A stretch of DNA of 64,000 nucleotides from an uncultured Granulosicoccaceae bacterium (GTDB lineage Bacteria > Pseudomonadota > Gammaproteobacteria > Granulosicoccales > Granulosicoccaceae). The translations under genes were made by a program, and so were the position numbers. This document shows, one piece after another, positions 34,121 to 42,931 of the stretch. Positions within the stretch are counted from its first letter, which is position 1. Each line of letters opens with the position of its first letter. The stretch covers positions 28,098-92,097 of the forward strand of contig CALLBO010000006.1 in assembly GCA_937998875.1 (NCBI GenBank), in the 5' to 3' direction. Below the pieces are notes generated by a model. It did not search any database, had not been told where the DNA came from, and was given only the letters and a program-made list of their open reading frames with translations.

Positions 34121-34744
34121 TTAGCTGCCAGTTAAGTTATCAATTTGATCCTGGGTGAGAATACGGGGATTCAGGCCGCGTGTCAGCAAATGCAGTTTGG
34201 ATGTTTCCTCAAGTTCTTCGGTGGCATACACCGCAGCTTCTAGTGTTTTACCCGCCATTACCGGGCCGTGATTAGCCAGCAGTACCGAGGTGTATTTACC
34301 GGCAAGCCCTCTGATGGCGTCACCAATAAGAGGATCACCCGGTTTGTGATACGGCACCAATGCCGTCTTGCCAACCTTCATCACATAGTAGGCGGTCAGT
34401 GGTGGCAGTGCATCGTCCGGGTTGGTTTCCGGTAGCAATGAAACAGCAACTGAATGCACCGAGTGCAGATGCACAACAGCGCCGCAGTTGGGAACTGTTT
34501 CATACATTGCTGTGTGCAAGGGTACTTCTTTGGTGGGTTTATCACCGCTGAGCGTATTGCCTTGTGCATCTAGCATACTCAAGTTGTCAGGGCATAGGTT
34601 GCCAAGCGAGGCGTTGGTTGGGGTGACGATCCACCCATCGCCGTGTTTAACACTGATATTCCCGGTACTGCCGGTGGTCAGGCCACGATCAAACAGTGAC
34701 TTGCCAAAACGACAGATACTATCTCGCAGCTGTACTTCATTCAC
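34121..34744 (-). CDS. otnC: Class II aldolase family protein, likely 3-oxo-tetronate 4-phosphate decarboxylase (OtnC)
   Basis: A 207-residue class II aldolase/adducin-fold enzyme. Zinc-site and substrate motifs are present: GLTTGSTGNISVKHGDGWIVTPTNASLG, KEVPLHTAMY, VVHLHSVHSVAVS (the HxH pair) and LLANHGPVMAG (third His). Alone it could be a fuculose-phosphate-type aldolase. The neighbouring kinase makes OtnC the best reading: decarboxylation of 3-oxo-tetronate 4-phosphate to dihydroxyacetone phosphate. It starts with GTG, sharing one base with the otnK stop (TAGTG), so translation is coupled. Confidence 0.85.
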   Translation of the reverse strand: MNEVQLRDSICRFGKSLFDRGLTTGSTGNISVKHGDGWIVTPTNASLGNLCPDNLSMLDAQGNTLSGDKPTKEVPLHTAMYETVPNCGAVVHLHSVHSVAVSLLPETNPDDALPPLTAYYVMKVGKTALVPYHKPGDPLIGDAIRGLAGKYTSVLLANHGPVMAGKTLEAAVYATEELEETSKLHLLTRGLNPRILTQDQIDNLTGS

Positions 34745-36003
34745 TATGCAGTCTCCAGTTGCTGTAGAGCTTTTGCAAAGAAGTCTCCGCTGCCGAAGTT
34801 GCCGGACTTGAGTGCCATGGCAATCGGGTTGTCGCCTTTCGTGCTAAGTGTTGGGACACCCGGGTCTATCTCGGCACCGATGTCGAAGGCGTTGATGTTT
34901 AGCGCACTGACAACCGCACCCGATGTTTCGCCGCCTGCAACAACCATTCTTTTATAGCCTCTTGCCACCAGTTGGCTGGCCAGAGTTGCAAAAAAGGATT
35001 CAATCTTTCCTGCAACTGTATCGGTCCCAAATTCTGATTGCAGTTCTTTTACGACTTCCGGTGTAGCAGAGGAATAAACCAGAGCGGCACTGTCATCTTC
35101 CGGTAGCGAGTTGATTATGGTGGCTTGCGATATTTTGTCTGCCATTAACGTGTGGATATCAATATTAATTTTTGGGCCCCCTGAGTAGTGTTCAATCTGT
35201 TCTCTGGTCGCAGTCGAACAGCTTCCGGCGAGGATCACTGCAGGTCCTGTTTGTGGTCTGAAACTCTGGCCTGATTCAGACAACAAACCCTGCTTTCGAA
35301 AGTTCTCCGGCAGGCCAAGTGCGATCCCTGAGCCACCGGTAATCAATTTTGCATCAAGGCAGGCGCTGCCAATTGTGATTAAGTCCTGATCTGCGGTGGC
35401 ATCTACGATAATCAGCGTTTGATTGTCAGTGGCAGATTGCGTCAGTGCGTTTTTAACGGCCCCTGTACCTTGCGTTACCGTTGCCTGTGCAATGTGGCCT
35501 ACCGGATTTTTACATTGTTGTTGTAACCAGCGCCGGATATCTGCATCGGTCATCGGGTTGAGCGGGTGGTTCTGTAACCCTGACTCATTCAGCAGTTGAT
35601 CGTTAACGAATAAGTGCCCCTGATAGACTGTACGGCCGGTTGTTGGAAATGCCGGGCAAACCACAACGCCTGCTGTGTCCAGTTCGGCGGCGAGCGCTTC
35701 TGCCACCGGCCCGATATTACCTTCAGGAGTTGAATCAAAAGTTGAGCAATACTTAAACAGGAACTGGGTCGCTCCCTGTGCACGTAGCCAGGCCAGTGCA
35801 TTGAGCGACTGACGAATAGCATAATCGGCATCAATTGACCGGCTTTTGAGCGAGATTATCGCGGCTTCACAATCAGCCAGCGCATCTGCATCCGGAGTAT
35901 CAATGTATTGGGTGGTGCGCATACCTTCGCGAGACAGGGTATTGGCCAGGTCACTGGCACCGGTAAAGTCGTCTGCAATACAGCCGAGGAGGAGCTTGTT
36001 CAT
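34744..36003 (-). CDS. otnK: Four-carbon acid sugar kinase, 3-oxo-tetronate kinase (OtnK)
   Basis: A 419-residue DUF1537-family kinase. It opens LLGCIADDFTGASDLANTLSREG, the family signature, and has FKYCSTFDSTPEGNIGPV, VCPAFPTTGRTVYQGHLFVN and, near the C-terminus, the nucleotide-binding MVVAGGETSGAVV with ALKSGNFGSGDFF. It phosphorylates 3-oxo-tetronates (from threonate or erythronate) at C4. ATG at 36003 matches the family N-terminus; a longer frame to 36120 adds 39 residues of no family character. The pathway's isomerase (otnI) and the tetronate dehydrogenase are not next to it, so the route is incomplete in this window. Confidence 0.88.
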   Translation of the reverse strand: MNKLLLGCIADDFTGASDLANTLSREGMRTTQYIDTPDADALADCEAAIISLKSRSIDADYAIRQSLNALAWLRAQGATQFLFKYCSTFDSTPEGNIGPVAEALAAELDTAGVVVCPAFPTTGRTVYQGHLFVNDQLLNESGLQNHPLNPMTDADIRRWLQQQCKNPVGHIAQATVTQGTGAVKNALTQSATDNQTLIIVDATADQDLITIGSACLDAKLITGGSGIALGLPENFRKQGLLSESGQSFRPQTGPAVILAGSCSTATREQIEHYSGGPKINIDIHTLMADKISQATIINSLPEDDSAALVYSSATPEVVKELQSEFGTDTVAGKIESFFATLASQLVARGYKRMVVAGGETSGAVVSALNINAFDIGAEIDPGVPTLSTKGDNPIAMALKSGNFGSGDFFAKALQQLETA

Positions 36004-36294
36004 TTTGTTTTTCAACTTCTTTTGTTCTGCGCTTGGAGTCTGTGCGGTAGAAATCCGTGTAGCGAGAATGTGCCATGTCGAGGATGTTTTTGCGATCATT
36101 TGAGGCGCATAGTTGTTCATACGTAACGAAAATGATCGATGACTATCGCTTCCTTGGGCACACCGTCAGGGGGCGTTCGCAGTAGCGGACGTTCTGCCGC
36201 GCAGACTCCTGAGGGGGGAGCCCATCATCTGACAGTTGTGCAGTTTAATCGGTGATAAAATGGCGGCATTGATGACCCGTGAGAGTGCACCTGA

Positions 36295-37278
36295 ATGAAA
36301 GCAATCAATCTGAAGCAGTTTGGCAGTGCAGACAATCTTTTTCTTGATGATATTGATACACCGGTTGCAGGTCAGGGTCAGGTGTTGATAAAAGTGCATG
36401 CCTGTTCGGTAAACCGCCCGGATATCGTGCAGCGCGAAGGGAACTATCCGCCACCGGCCGGTGATTCCGAGATTATCGGTCTTGAGGTTGCCGGCACCGT
36501 GGAATCTATCGGTGAAGGGGTTAGCCGCTACAAAGCCGGTGACAGAGTTTTTGCGCTGGTGGGTGGTGGAGGCTATGCGGAGTATGCAGTGGCCTATGAA
36601 AGCCACACGATGCCAATTCCCGAGGTGCTCGATTTCAGGCAGGCAGCTTGTATTTGTGAGACTTACATTACTGCCTGGCTGAACGCAATTGTGCTTGGCG
36701 AGGCAGAGGCAGGTGATATCTTTTTATTGCATGGTGGAGGTGGCGGAGTAAACACGGCGGCTATTCAATTGTGCGGTGCGTTGATTGCTGACTGCACGAC
36801 CATTGTGACTGCCTCGACCGGCAAGGTAGATCGTGTTAAGTCACTGGGCGCTGACCACGTGATTGACTACAAATCGCAATCGTTCGTAGAGGAAGTGAAA
36901 ACGATCACCGGCGGCAAGGGAGTGGACGTGATTCTTGATCACATCGGGGGTGCTTATTTTAAAGACAACATGAAGAGTCTGGCAGTAAGCGGCAGGCTGG
37001 TTATTATCGGTCTGATGGGTGGCATTAAGGCCGAGGTTAACCTTGCCACGATGATGGTTAAAAGACAGAAGGTAGTCGGCTCAGTGTTGCGTTCAAGGCC
37101 GGTATCGGAGAAAGCACAGATCATTGCGGACTTTGAAAAAACAGTGTTGCCGCTGTTCGCGAGTAAAACCATAGAGCCGTTGGTCTCTGATGTGTTTCCA
37201 CTCAGTGAAGCGGCAGATGCACACAAAGCAATGGAGCAGGGCAGTCACTTCGGCAAGATCGTTCTTGATGTTGTTTAG
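36295..37278 (+). CDS. NAD(P)H:quinone oxidoreductase, zinc-independent MDR family
   Basis: A 327-residue medium-chain dehydrogenase/reductase close to the quinone oxidoreductase/PIG3 group. Motifs: VHACSVNRPDIVQREGNYPPP, GLEVAGTVESIGEG, GDRVFALVGGGGYAEYA, ETYITAWLNA, LLHGGGGGVNTAAIQLC (nucleotide loop) and VIDYKSQSF. The Cys/His zinc ligands of alcohol dehydrogenases are absent, as expected for this group. Likely function is NADPH-dependent reduction of quinones or enones. The LysR gene starts 29 bases after its stop, so the two may be one transcript. It is divergent from otnK. Confidence 0.9.
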   Translation: MKAINLKQFGSADNLFLDDIDTPVAGQGQVLIKVHACSVNRPDIVQREGNYPPPAGDSEIIGLEVAGTVESIGEGVSRYKAGDRVFALVGGGGYAEYAVAYESHTMPIPEVLDFRQAACICETYITAWLNAIVLGEAEAGDIFLLHGGGGGVNTAAIQLCGALIADCTTIVTASTGKVDRVKSLGADHVIDYKSQSFVEEVKTITGGKGVDVILDHIGGAYFKDNMKSLAVSGRLVIIGLMGGIKAEVNLATMMVKRQKVVGSVLRSRPVSEKAQIIADFEKTVLPLFASKTIEPLVSDVFPLSEAADAHKAMEQGSHFGKIVLDVV

Positions 37279-37307
37279 AGTAGCTAAAGCGTTGAGTGCA
37301 AGCTGAC

Positions 37308-38201
37308 ATGGATCGTTATCCGGAAATACGCGATCTACAGCTGCTACTTGCGTTGTCGCAAAGAAAGCACTTTACCCGTGCGGCAGCCGACTGCGGTATA
37401 TCACAGCCTGCATTTTCTGCGCGGATACATCATCTGGAAGAGATGCTTGACGTACCCATTGTTCGCCGAGGTAATAAGTTTCTCGGCTTTACCAGAGAAG
37501 GCGAGCTGGTATTAAAGTGGGCACGGAAGGTAGTTTCGGATGTTGAAGGTATGCGGCAGGATATAGAAATCGCGCGCGATGACCTGCAAGGTGTGATTGC
37601 AGTAGGAGTAGTACCAACTGCGCTACCCTATGCCGCTTCAATTTCTACTGCATTGCGTGCACGCTATGAACACCTGACCATTCAAATACAGTCGCTCACC
37701 TCGGTAGAGATAGCCCGTGCCTTACACGAATTTGCAATAGATGCGGGCATCACTTATCTCGATGAAAAAGATAACGGCACCCTGCGCTTTGATAGCATTT
37801 ATCAGGAGAGCTATGTCTTGTTATCGCCACCGCACCTCGCCCCGCGTAAGCGTGGCAGCGTCACCTGGAAGGAAGCGGCGCACCTGCCATTGTGTCTGCT
37901 GAGCAAAGATATGCGTTTCCGCCAGATTGTCGATGAGGTTTTTCAAGGTGTCGGGCTCGCACCTCAGCCGGTGATGGAAACCAACGCATTCACGGCTGCA
38001 ATGGTGCAGGTTAACAACGGTGCTGCAGCAACCATCGCACCGCAGAAGCTGGTTGACAGTTTGTTCCTGAATCAGAATTCGGTCAGTTTAAAGCTTGAAA
38101 ATCCGGTAGTTGAAAAAACCATTGGGCTGGCAACACTCGACCACGAGCCGGCGTTGCCCGCGATCGACGCGCTGCGTGAGGTGATCGCCACCTTCGGCTG
38201 A
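37308..38201 (+). CDS. LysR family transcriptional regulator
   Basis: A 297-residue LysR regulator. The N-terminal winged helix-turn-helix is clear (LQLLLALSQRKHFTRAAADCGISQPAFSARIHHLEEMLDVPIVRR), followed by a linker helix and a periplasmic-binding-like effector domain. It lies just before the formate dehydrogenase genes in the same direction, with a perfect long inverted repeat in between, so control of formate dehydrogenase is the most likely role. The ATG at 37308 gives the usual N-terminal length; a GTG at 37296 is also in frame. The ligand is unknown; formate or a C1 intermediate would be sensible. Confidence 0.9.
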   Translation: MDRYPEIRDLQLLLALSQRKHFTRAAADCGISQPAFSARIHHLEEMLDVPIVRRGNKFLGFTREGELVLKWARKVVSDVEGMRQDIEIARDDLQGVIAVGVVPTALPYAASISTALRARYEHLTIQIQSLTSVEIARALHEFAIDAGITYLDEKDNGTLRFDSIYQESYVLLSPPHLAPRKRGSVTWKEAAHLPLCLLSKDMRFRQIVDEVFQGVGLAPQPVMETNAFTAAMVQVNNGAAATIAPQKLVDSLFLNQNSVSLKLENPVVEKTIGLATLDHEPALPAIDALREVIATFG

Positions 38202-38243
38202 TCGTTCTCGCCTGTCTGGGTGCACCAGAATTCCATCATAGGC

Positions 38244-38280
38244 AAAACAAATCGTATCATTCAAAATAGCGATTTGTTTT
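38244..38280. promoter_or_regulatory. Perfect 11-bp inverted repeat between the LysR gene and formate dehydrogenase
   Basis: AAAACAAATCG (38244-38254) and CGATTTGTTTT (38270-38280) are exact reverse complements with a 15-base spacer. It includes a T-N11-A pattern typical of LysR sites and ends 59 bases before the fdh start, in promoter range. An alternative is a terminator for the LysR gene, since a T-run follows, but the stem is AT-rich and the loop long. Confidence 0.5.
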
Positions 38281-38339
38281 TATTACCGCTCTGCTGTCAA
38301 CTAGCGCTCAAACCTCTAAACCATACTTAGGAAGCAGGC

Positions 38340-40031
38340 ATGGCGGTAGCTGAACTCAAACCGGGTGTCTGGAAATCCGGCCGCGGAAAGGGCAGATCCA
38401 CCCCGAAAGGCAGGCAGCTCGATGATACTGCCCACACGCAGGTGCTGGAACTGCTGGCAGAGAGGCCCAGAAGTGCTGATCTGCTGATCGAGCACCTTCA
38501 TCTTATTCAGGACAAATTCGGTCATATTTCTGCAGCGCACTTGTATGCGCTTGCCCATGAGATGCGCTTGTCCCAGGCAGAGGTTCATGAAGTGGCGAGT
38601 TTCTATGCCCACTTTGATGTTGTCGGGGCAGATGAAGCGCCCCCGCCAGCCACCACCATTAGAGTGTGTGATTCTCTTGCCTGCGAACTTGCCGGGGCGC
38701 AGCAGTTGCTCAAGGCATTAAAAGACGGCACTGATCCTTCAGAGGTTCGCGTGTTGCGTGCGCCGTGTATGGGCCGTTGCGATACAGCGCCCACGCTTGA
38801 GATCGGCCATCGCCATATTGATCATGCCACTGTAGATCTGGTGACTGAGGCAATCGCAAAGAAAGACACGCACGCGGTGATGCCTGAGTTTGAAAACTTA
38901 AAAGCCTATCGTGATGCCGGTGGGTACAAAGAACTGGAAGCGCTGCGCAAAGGTAGTCACAGCGTTGATGAGCTGCAGGAAAAGATCAATGCTTCCGGTC
39001 TGCGTGGCCTGGGTGGTGCGGGATTTCCCTCCGGTAAAAAGTGGTCATTTGTGCGTGCTGAAAAAGGACCGCGTTACCTGGCAGTTAACGGCGATGAGGG
39101 TGAGCCCGGTACCTTTAAAGATCGTTACTATCTTGAACGTACGCCGCACTTGTTTTTAGAAGGCATGTTGATTGCCGCCTGGGCGGTAGAGGCCAGTCGT
39201 TGTTACATCTATATGCGTGATGAATATCCCGCGGTATTAAAAATATTGGCTGATGAAATTACAGCGCTGGAAGCAGCGGGAATCGTTGATGCGGGTTTTG
39301 TTGAATTAAGACGTGGTGCCGGCGCGTATATCTGTGGTGAAGAAAGTGCCATGATCGAATCGATTGAAGGCAAACGAGGCTTGCCTCGACACAGGCCGCC
39401 GTATGTTGCACAGGTCGGTGTATTTGGCAGGCCCACTCTGGTCCACAACATTGAAACTCTGCACTGGGTAGCTCGCATATGTCGTGAGGGGCCGGAGATT
39501 TTAAGCAGTGTTGAAAAGAATGGTCGAACCGGATTACGTTCATTTTCCATTTCCGGTCGGGTAAAGAACCCCGGTGTGCATCTGTTGCCGGCAGGATCAA
39601 CCATTGATGATTTAATTGAAGCGTCTGGCGGTATGCTCGACGGCCATTCATTCAAGGCGTATCAGCCGGGTGGGCCGTCTGCGGGTTTGCTGCCTGCAAC
39701 TATGAACGATACCCCGATGGACTTTGATACGTTGCAACCCCACGGTTCGTTTATTGGCTCAGCTGCCATTGTGGTTTTATCAGATAAAGACAGTGTCAAA
39801 GATGCAGCGTTGAATATGCTGCGTTTTTTTGAAGATGAAAGTTGTGGTCAGTGTACGCCGTGCAGAGTCGGGTGCGAGAAAGCTGTAAAACTGATGGAAA
39901 AAGATAAGTGGGACCAACCCCTGCTTGAAGATTTGTGCAACGTCATGGTTGATGCCTCTATCTGCGGTTTGGGACAGGCTGCACCTAACCCGATACTGTT
40001 AACCATGAAGCACTTTCCTAATGAAATATAG
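38340..40031 (+). CDS. NAD-dependent formate dehydrogenase, fused NuoE/NuoF-type beta subunit
   Basis: A 563-residue diaphorase subunit. Residues 1-165 are a NuoE-like thioredoxin-fold domain with four [2Fe-2S] Cys (CDSLAC and CMGRC). The NuoF part follows: LGGAGFPSGKKW, the FMN loop NGDEGEPGTFKDRY, the NAD motif GAGAYICGEESAMIESIEGKRG region and the [4Fe-4S] ligands CGQCTPCRVGC near the C-terminus. It accepts electrons from the alpha subunit and reduces NAD+. Fusion of NuoE and NuoF parts is known from the Methylobacterium Fdh1 enzyme, whereas other soluble enzymes keep two genes (FdsG, FdsB). A good ribosome site (AGGAAG) precedes the ATG. The alpha gene follows after 41 bases. Confidence 0.93.
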   Translation: MAVAELKPGVWKSGRGKGRSTPKGRQLDDTAHTQVLELLAERPRSADLLIEHLHLIQDKFGHISAAHLYALAHEMRLSQAEVHEVASFYAHFDVVGADEAPPPATTIRVCDSLACELAGAQQLLKALKDGTDPSEVRVLRAPCMGRCDTAPTLEIGHRHIDHATVDLVTEAIAKKDTHAVMPEFENLKAYRDAGGYKELEALRKGSHSVDELQEKINASGLRGLGGAGFPSGKKWSFVRAEKGPRYLAVNGDEGEPGTFKDRYYLERTPHLFLEGMLIAAWAVEASRCYIYMRDEYPAVLKILADEITALEAAGIVDAGFVELRRGAGAYICGEESAMIESIEGKRGLPRHRPPYVAQVGVFGRPTLVHNIETLHWVARICREGPEILSSVEKNGRTGLRSFSISGRVKNPGVHLLPAGSTIDDLIEASGGMLDGHSFKAYQPGGPSAGLLPATMNDTPMDFDTLQPHGSFIGSAAIVVLSDKDSVKDAALNMLRFFEDESCGQCTPCRVGCEKAVKLMEKDKWDQPLLEDLCNVMVDASICGLGQAAPNPILLTMKHFPNEI

Positions 40032-40072
40032 CCAAGCTAATTATAATCAGGCGAAATATAAAGGGTTCGGTC

Positions 40073-42847
40073 ATGAGTGATGCAATTAAGTTTACCCTTG
40101 ACGGGAATGAAGTCACCGCTGAACCGGGTGAGTCAATCTGGGAAGTGGCAAAAAGGCAGGGCACATTAATTCCGCATCTGTGTCATAAAGATGCTGAAGG
40201 TTATCGTTCCGATGGTAACTGTCGCGCCTGTATGGTTGAGATCGAAGGTGAACGCGTGCTTGCTGCATCCTGCATTCGTACACCGACCGAAGGCATGGTA
40301 GTGACATCGCAGAACGAACGCTCAATTAATGCCCGCAAAGTTGTTGTGGAAATGCTGCTTGCTGATCAGCCTGAACAAAAAACAGCGCACGATAAGTCTT
40401 CGCACTTCTGGAAAATGGCTGAAATGCAGAACATTTCTGAGAGCCGCTTTCCAAAAATAGAGATTGAAAGAGTCCCTCTGCTCGATGCGTCGCATCTGGC
40501 CATGAGTGTCAATCTAGACGCCTGCATTCACTGCAATCTTTGCGTTCGTGCTTGCCGTGAGGTGCAGGTGAATGATGTTATCGGGATGTCCGGTCGCGGC
40601 CATGATGCCAAAATTACTTTTGATTTCGATGATCCGATGGGTGCATCCACCTGTGTTGCGTGTGGTGAATGTGTACAAGCCTGCCCTACCGGTGCATTAA
40701 TGCCTGCCAACACACTTGATGAAAAAGGCGTGGGCGATAGTCAGGATTTTGATCGTGAAGTGAAAAGCGTCTGCCCTTATTGTGGAGTTGGATGTCAGCT
40801 GTCTTTTAAGGTTAAAGATGAAAAGATTGCCTGGGTGGATGGCATAGAAGGCCCCTCCAATGAAAACCGCTTGTGTGTGAAAGGTCGATTTGGCTTTGAT
40901 TACATAGAACACCCGCATCGTTTAACCAAACCGCTGATCCGTCGTGAAGACGCGCCGCCCAAAGGACTGAATGTTGATCCTGCTGATCCTTCTGAATTTT
41001 TTAGAGAAGCGAGCTGGGAAGAAGCACTTGAAGTTGCAGCCAGCGGGCTCACCGAGCTTCGAAATGATACCGGTAAGCGCGTTGCGGGTTTTGGCTCTGC
41101 CAAGTGCTCGAATGAAGAAGCGTATTTATTCCAGAAGTTTATCCGTCAGGGTTTTCAGCATAATAACGTAGACCACTGCACTCGCCTTTGCCACGCCTCT
41201 TCAGTGGCTGCACTGCTTGAGAATGTCGGTAGTGGAGCAGTAACAGCAACTTTCAATGAAATTGAAAATGCTGATGTGGCGATTGTTATTGGTGCCAACC
41301 CGACTGAAAATCATCCGGTCGCTGCAACTTACTTTAAACAGTTTTCAAAACGCGGTGGCAAGTTAATAGTGATGGATCCGCGTGGTCAGGGGCTTAAGCG
41401 TCATGCAACGCACATGTTGCAGTTTCGCCCCGGTACTGATGTCGCGATGCTCAATGCAATCATGAATGTGATCGTTGAAGAGCGTTTGTACGACGAACAG
41501 TACATACAGGGTTTTACTGAAAACTGGGATGAGATGAAGTCTCACCTGAAAGACTTCCCGCCGGAGAAAATGGCCGACCTTTGCGGCATAGATGCAGAAA
41601 CACTGCGTGAAGTTGCCAGAACTTTTGCCGGTGCGCAGGCCGGTATGATTTTCTGGGGCATGGGGATATCGCAGCATATTCACGGTACAGATAACTCGAG
41701 GTGTTTAATTTCACTTGCGCTCATGTGCGGACAGGTAGGGCGTCCCGGTTCCGGCTTACATCCGCTGCGTGGACAGAACAATGTACAGGGTGCATCCGAT
41801 GCCGGACTCATACCGATGTTTTTACCCGATTATCAATCAGTTTCTGATGAAGGTGTGCGTTCTGCATTTCATGATATCTGGGGAAGTGAAGTTATCGACA
41901 GTGAGCGTGGTCTGACGGTAGTAGAAATTATGGATGCCGTGCACGATGGCGACATTCGCGGTATGTATGTGCTGGGTGAAAACCCGGCGATGTCAGATCC
42001 TGATGTTGAACATGCACGCGATGCACTGGCCAAGCTCGAACATCTGGTCGTGCAGGATATTTTTCTGACTGAAACTGCAAACTATGCAGATGTAATTCTT
42101 CCGGCTTCTGCATGGCCTGAAAAGACTGGTACGGTGACCAATACCAACCGGCAGGTTCAGATGGGCCGGCCGGCCTTGTCACCACCGGGTGATGCTAAAG
42201 AAGACTGGTGGATATTGGTTGAACTCGCCAAGCGTATTGGTCTTGACTGGGCCTATACCCATCCAAAAGAAGTTTTTGCAGAGATGAAGATGTCCATGCA
42301 GTCTCTGGATAACATTACCTGGGAGCGGTTGGAGAAGAGCGCTGTCACTTATCCATCTTTGTCTGAAGATGATCCGGGGCAGCCAATTGTATTTGGTGAT
42401 GGTTTCCCGAGAGAGGACGGTCGGGCGCGTTTTACACCTGCCAAGATAACAGCTCCAGCGGAGATACCGGATGATGAGTATCCGATGATACTGACAACCG
42501 GTCGTCAGCTTGAGCATTGGCACACTGGTTCAATGACTCGTCGGGCAGCAGTACTTGACTGGGCCGAGCCTGAAGCCAATGCCTCCATGCATCCAAAAAC
42601 CCTGCGAAAGATGGGTGTAACCCCGGGTGAGTTGATTACCGTTGAGACGCGACGTGGTTCCATTAGTATCATGGCGCGCGCGGATCGGGCGGTATCAGAA
42701 GATATGATCTTCGTTCCTTTTGCTTATGTAGAAGCAGCGGCAAATGTATTAACTAATCCGAGCCTTGATCCATTTGGCAAGATACCGGAGTTTAAGTTTT
42801 CTGCGTGCCGCGTAAACAAGGCACAGACGATGGAGCAGGCGAGTTAG
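40073..42847 (+). CDS. Formate dehydrogenase, molybdenum/tungsten alpha subunit
   Basis: A 924-residue cytosolic catalytic subunit. In order: plant-type [2Fe-2S] domain (CHKDAEGYRSDGNCRAC), NuoG-type Fe-S segments, two [4Fe-4S] motifs (CIHCNLCVRAC and CVACGECVQACP), the proximal [4Fe-4S] motif CPYCGVGC, then the bis-MGD domains. The metal ligand is Cys373 in TRLCHASS (codon TGC), so this is a Cys rather than a selenocysteine enzyme. His follows directly, as expected. The C-terminal dinucleotide domain includes TGRQLEHWHTGSMTRR. No small delta subunit or fdhD follows in the window. The enzyme oxidises formate to CO2 with electrons passed to the fused beta subunit and NAD+. Confidence 0.95.
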   Translation: MSDAIKFTLDGNEVTAEPGESIWEVAKRQGTLIPHLCHKDAEGYRSDGNCRACMVEIEGERVLAASCIRTPTEGMVVTSQNERSINARKVVVEMLLADQPEQKTAHDKSSHFWKMAEMQNISESRFPKIEIERVPLLDASHLAMSVNLDACIHCNLCVRACREVQVNDVIGMSGRGHDAKITFDFDDPMGASTCVACGECVQACPTGALMPANTLDEKGVGDSQDFDREVKSVCPYCGVGCQLSFKVKDEKIAWVDGIEGPSNENRLCVKGRFGFDYIEHPHRLTKPLIRREDAPPKGLNVDPADPSEFFREASWEEALEVAASGLTELRNDTGKRVAGFGSAKCSNEEAYLFQKFIRQGFQHNNVDHCTRLCHASSVAALLENVGSGAVTATFNEIENADVAIVIGANPTENHPVAATYFKQFSKRGGKLIVMDPRGQGLKRHATHMLQFRPGTDVAMLNAIMNVIVEERLYDEQYIQGFTENWDEMKSHLKDFPPEKMADLCGIDAETLREVARTFAGAQAGMIFWGMGISQHIHGTDNSRCLISLALMCGQVGRPGSGLHPLRGQNNVQGASDAGLIPMFLPDYQSVSDEGVRSAFHDIWGSEVIDSERGLTVVEIMDAVHDGDIRGMYVLGENPAMSDPDVEHARDALAKLEHLVVQDIFLTETANYADVILPASAWPEKTGTVTNTNRQVQMGRPALSPPGDAKEDWWILVELAKRIGLDWAYTHPKEVFAEMKMSMQSLDNITWERLEKSAVTYPSLSEDDPGQPIVFGDGFPREDGRARFTPAKITAPAEIPDDEYPMILTTGRQLEHWHTGSMTRRAAVLDWAEPEANASMHPKTLRKMGVTPGELITVETRRGSISIMARADRAVSEDMIFVPFAYVEAAANVLTNPSLDPFGKIPEFKFSACRVNKAQTMEQAS

Positions 42848-42931
42848 CTTGCTTGTTATACATAAAACAAGTTAGCCCCATACGTTGGCTAGCAATGATA
42901 AATCACCACACACGAGACACAGGAAAATCCA

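Noticed and set aside
41189-41191. Possible selenocysteine codon in formate dehydrogenase
   Set aside because: The codon at the metal-ligand position is TGC (Cys373), not TGA, so no selenocysteine is involved.
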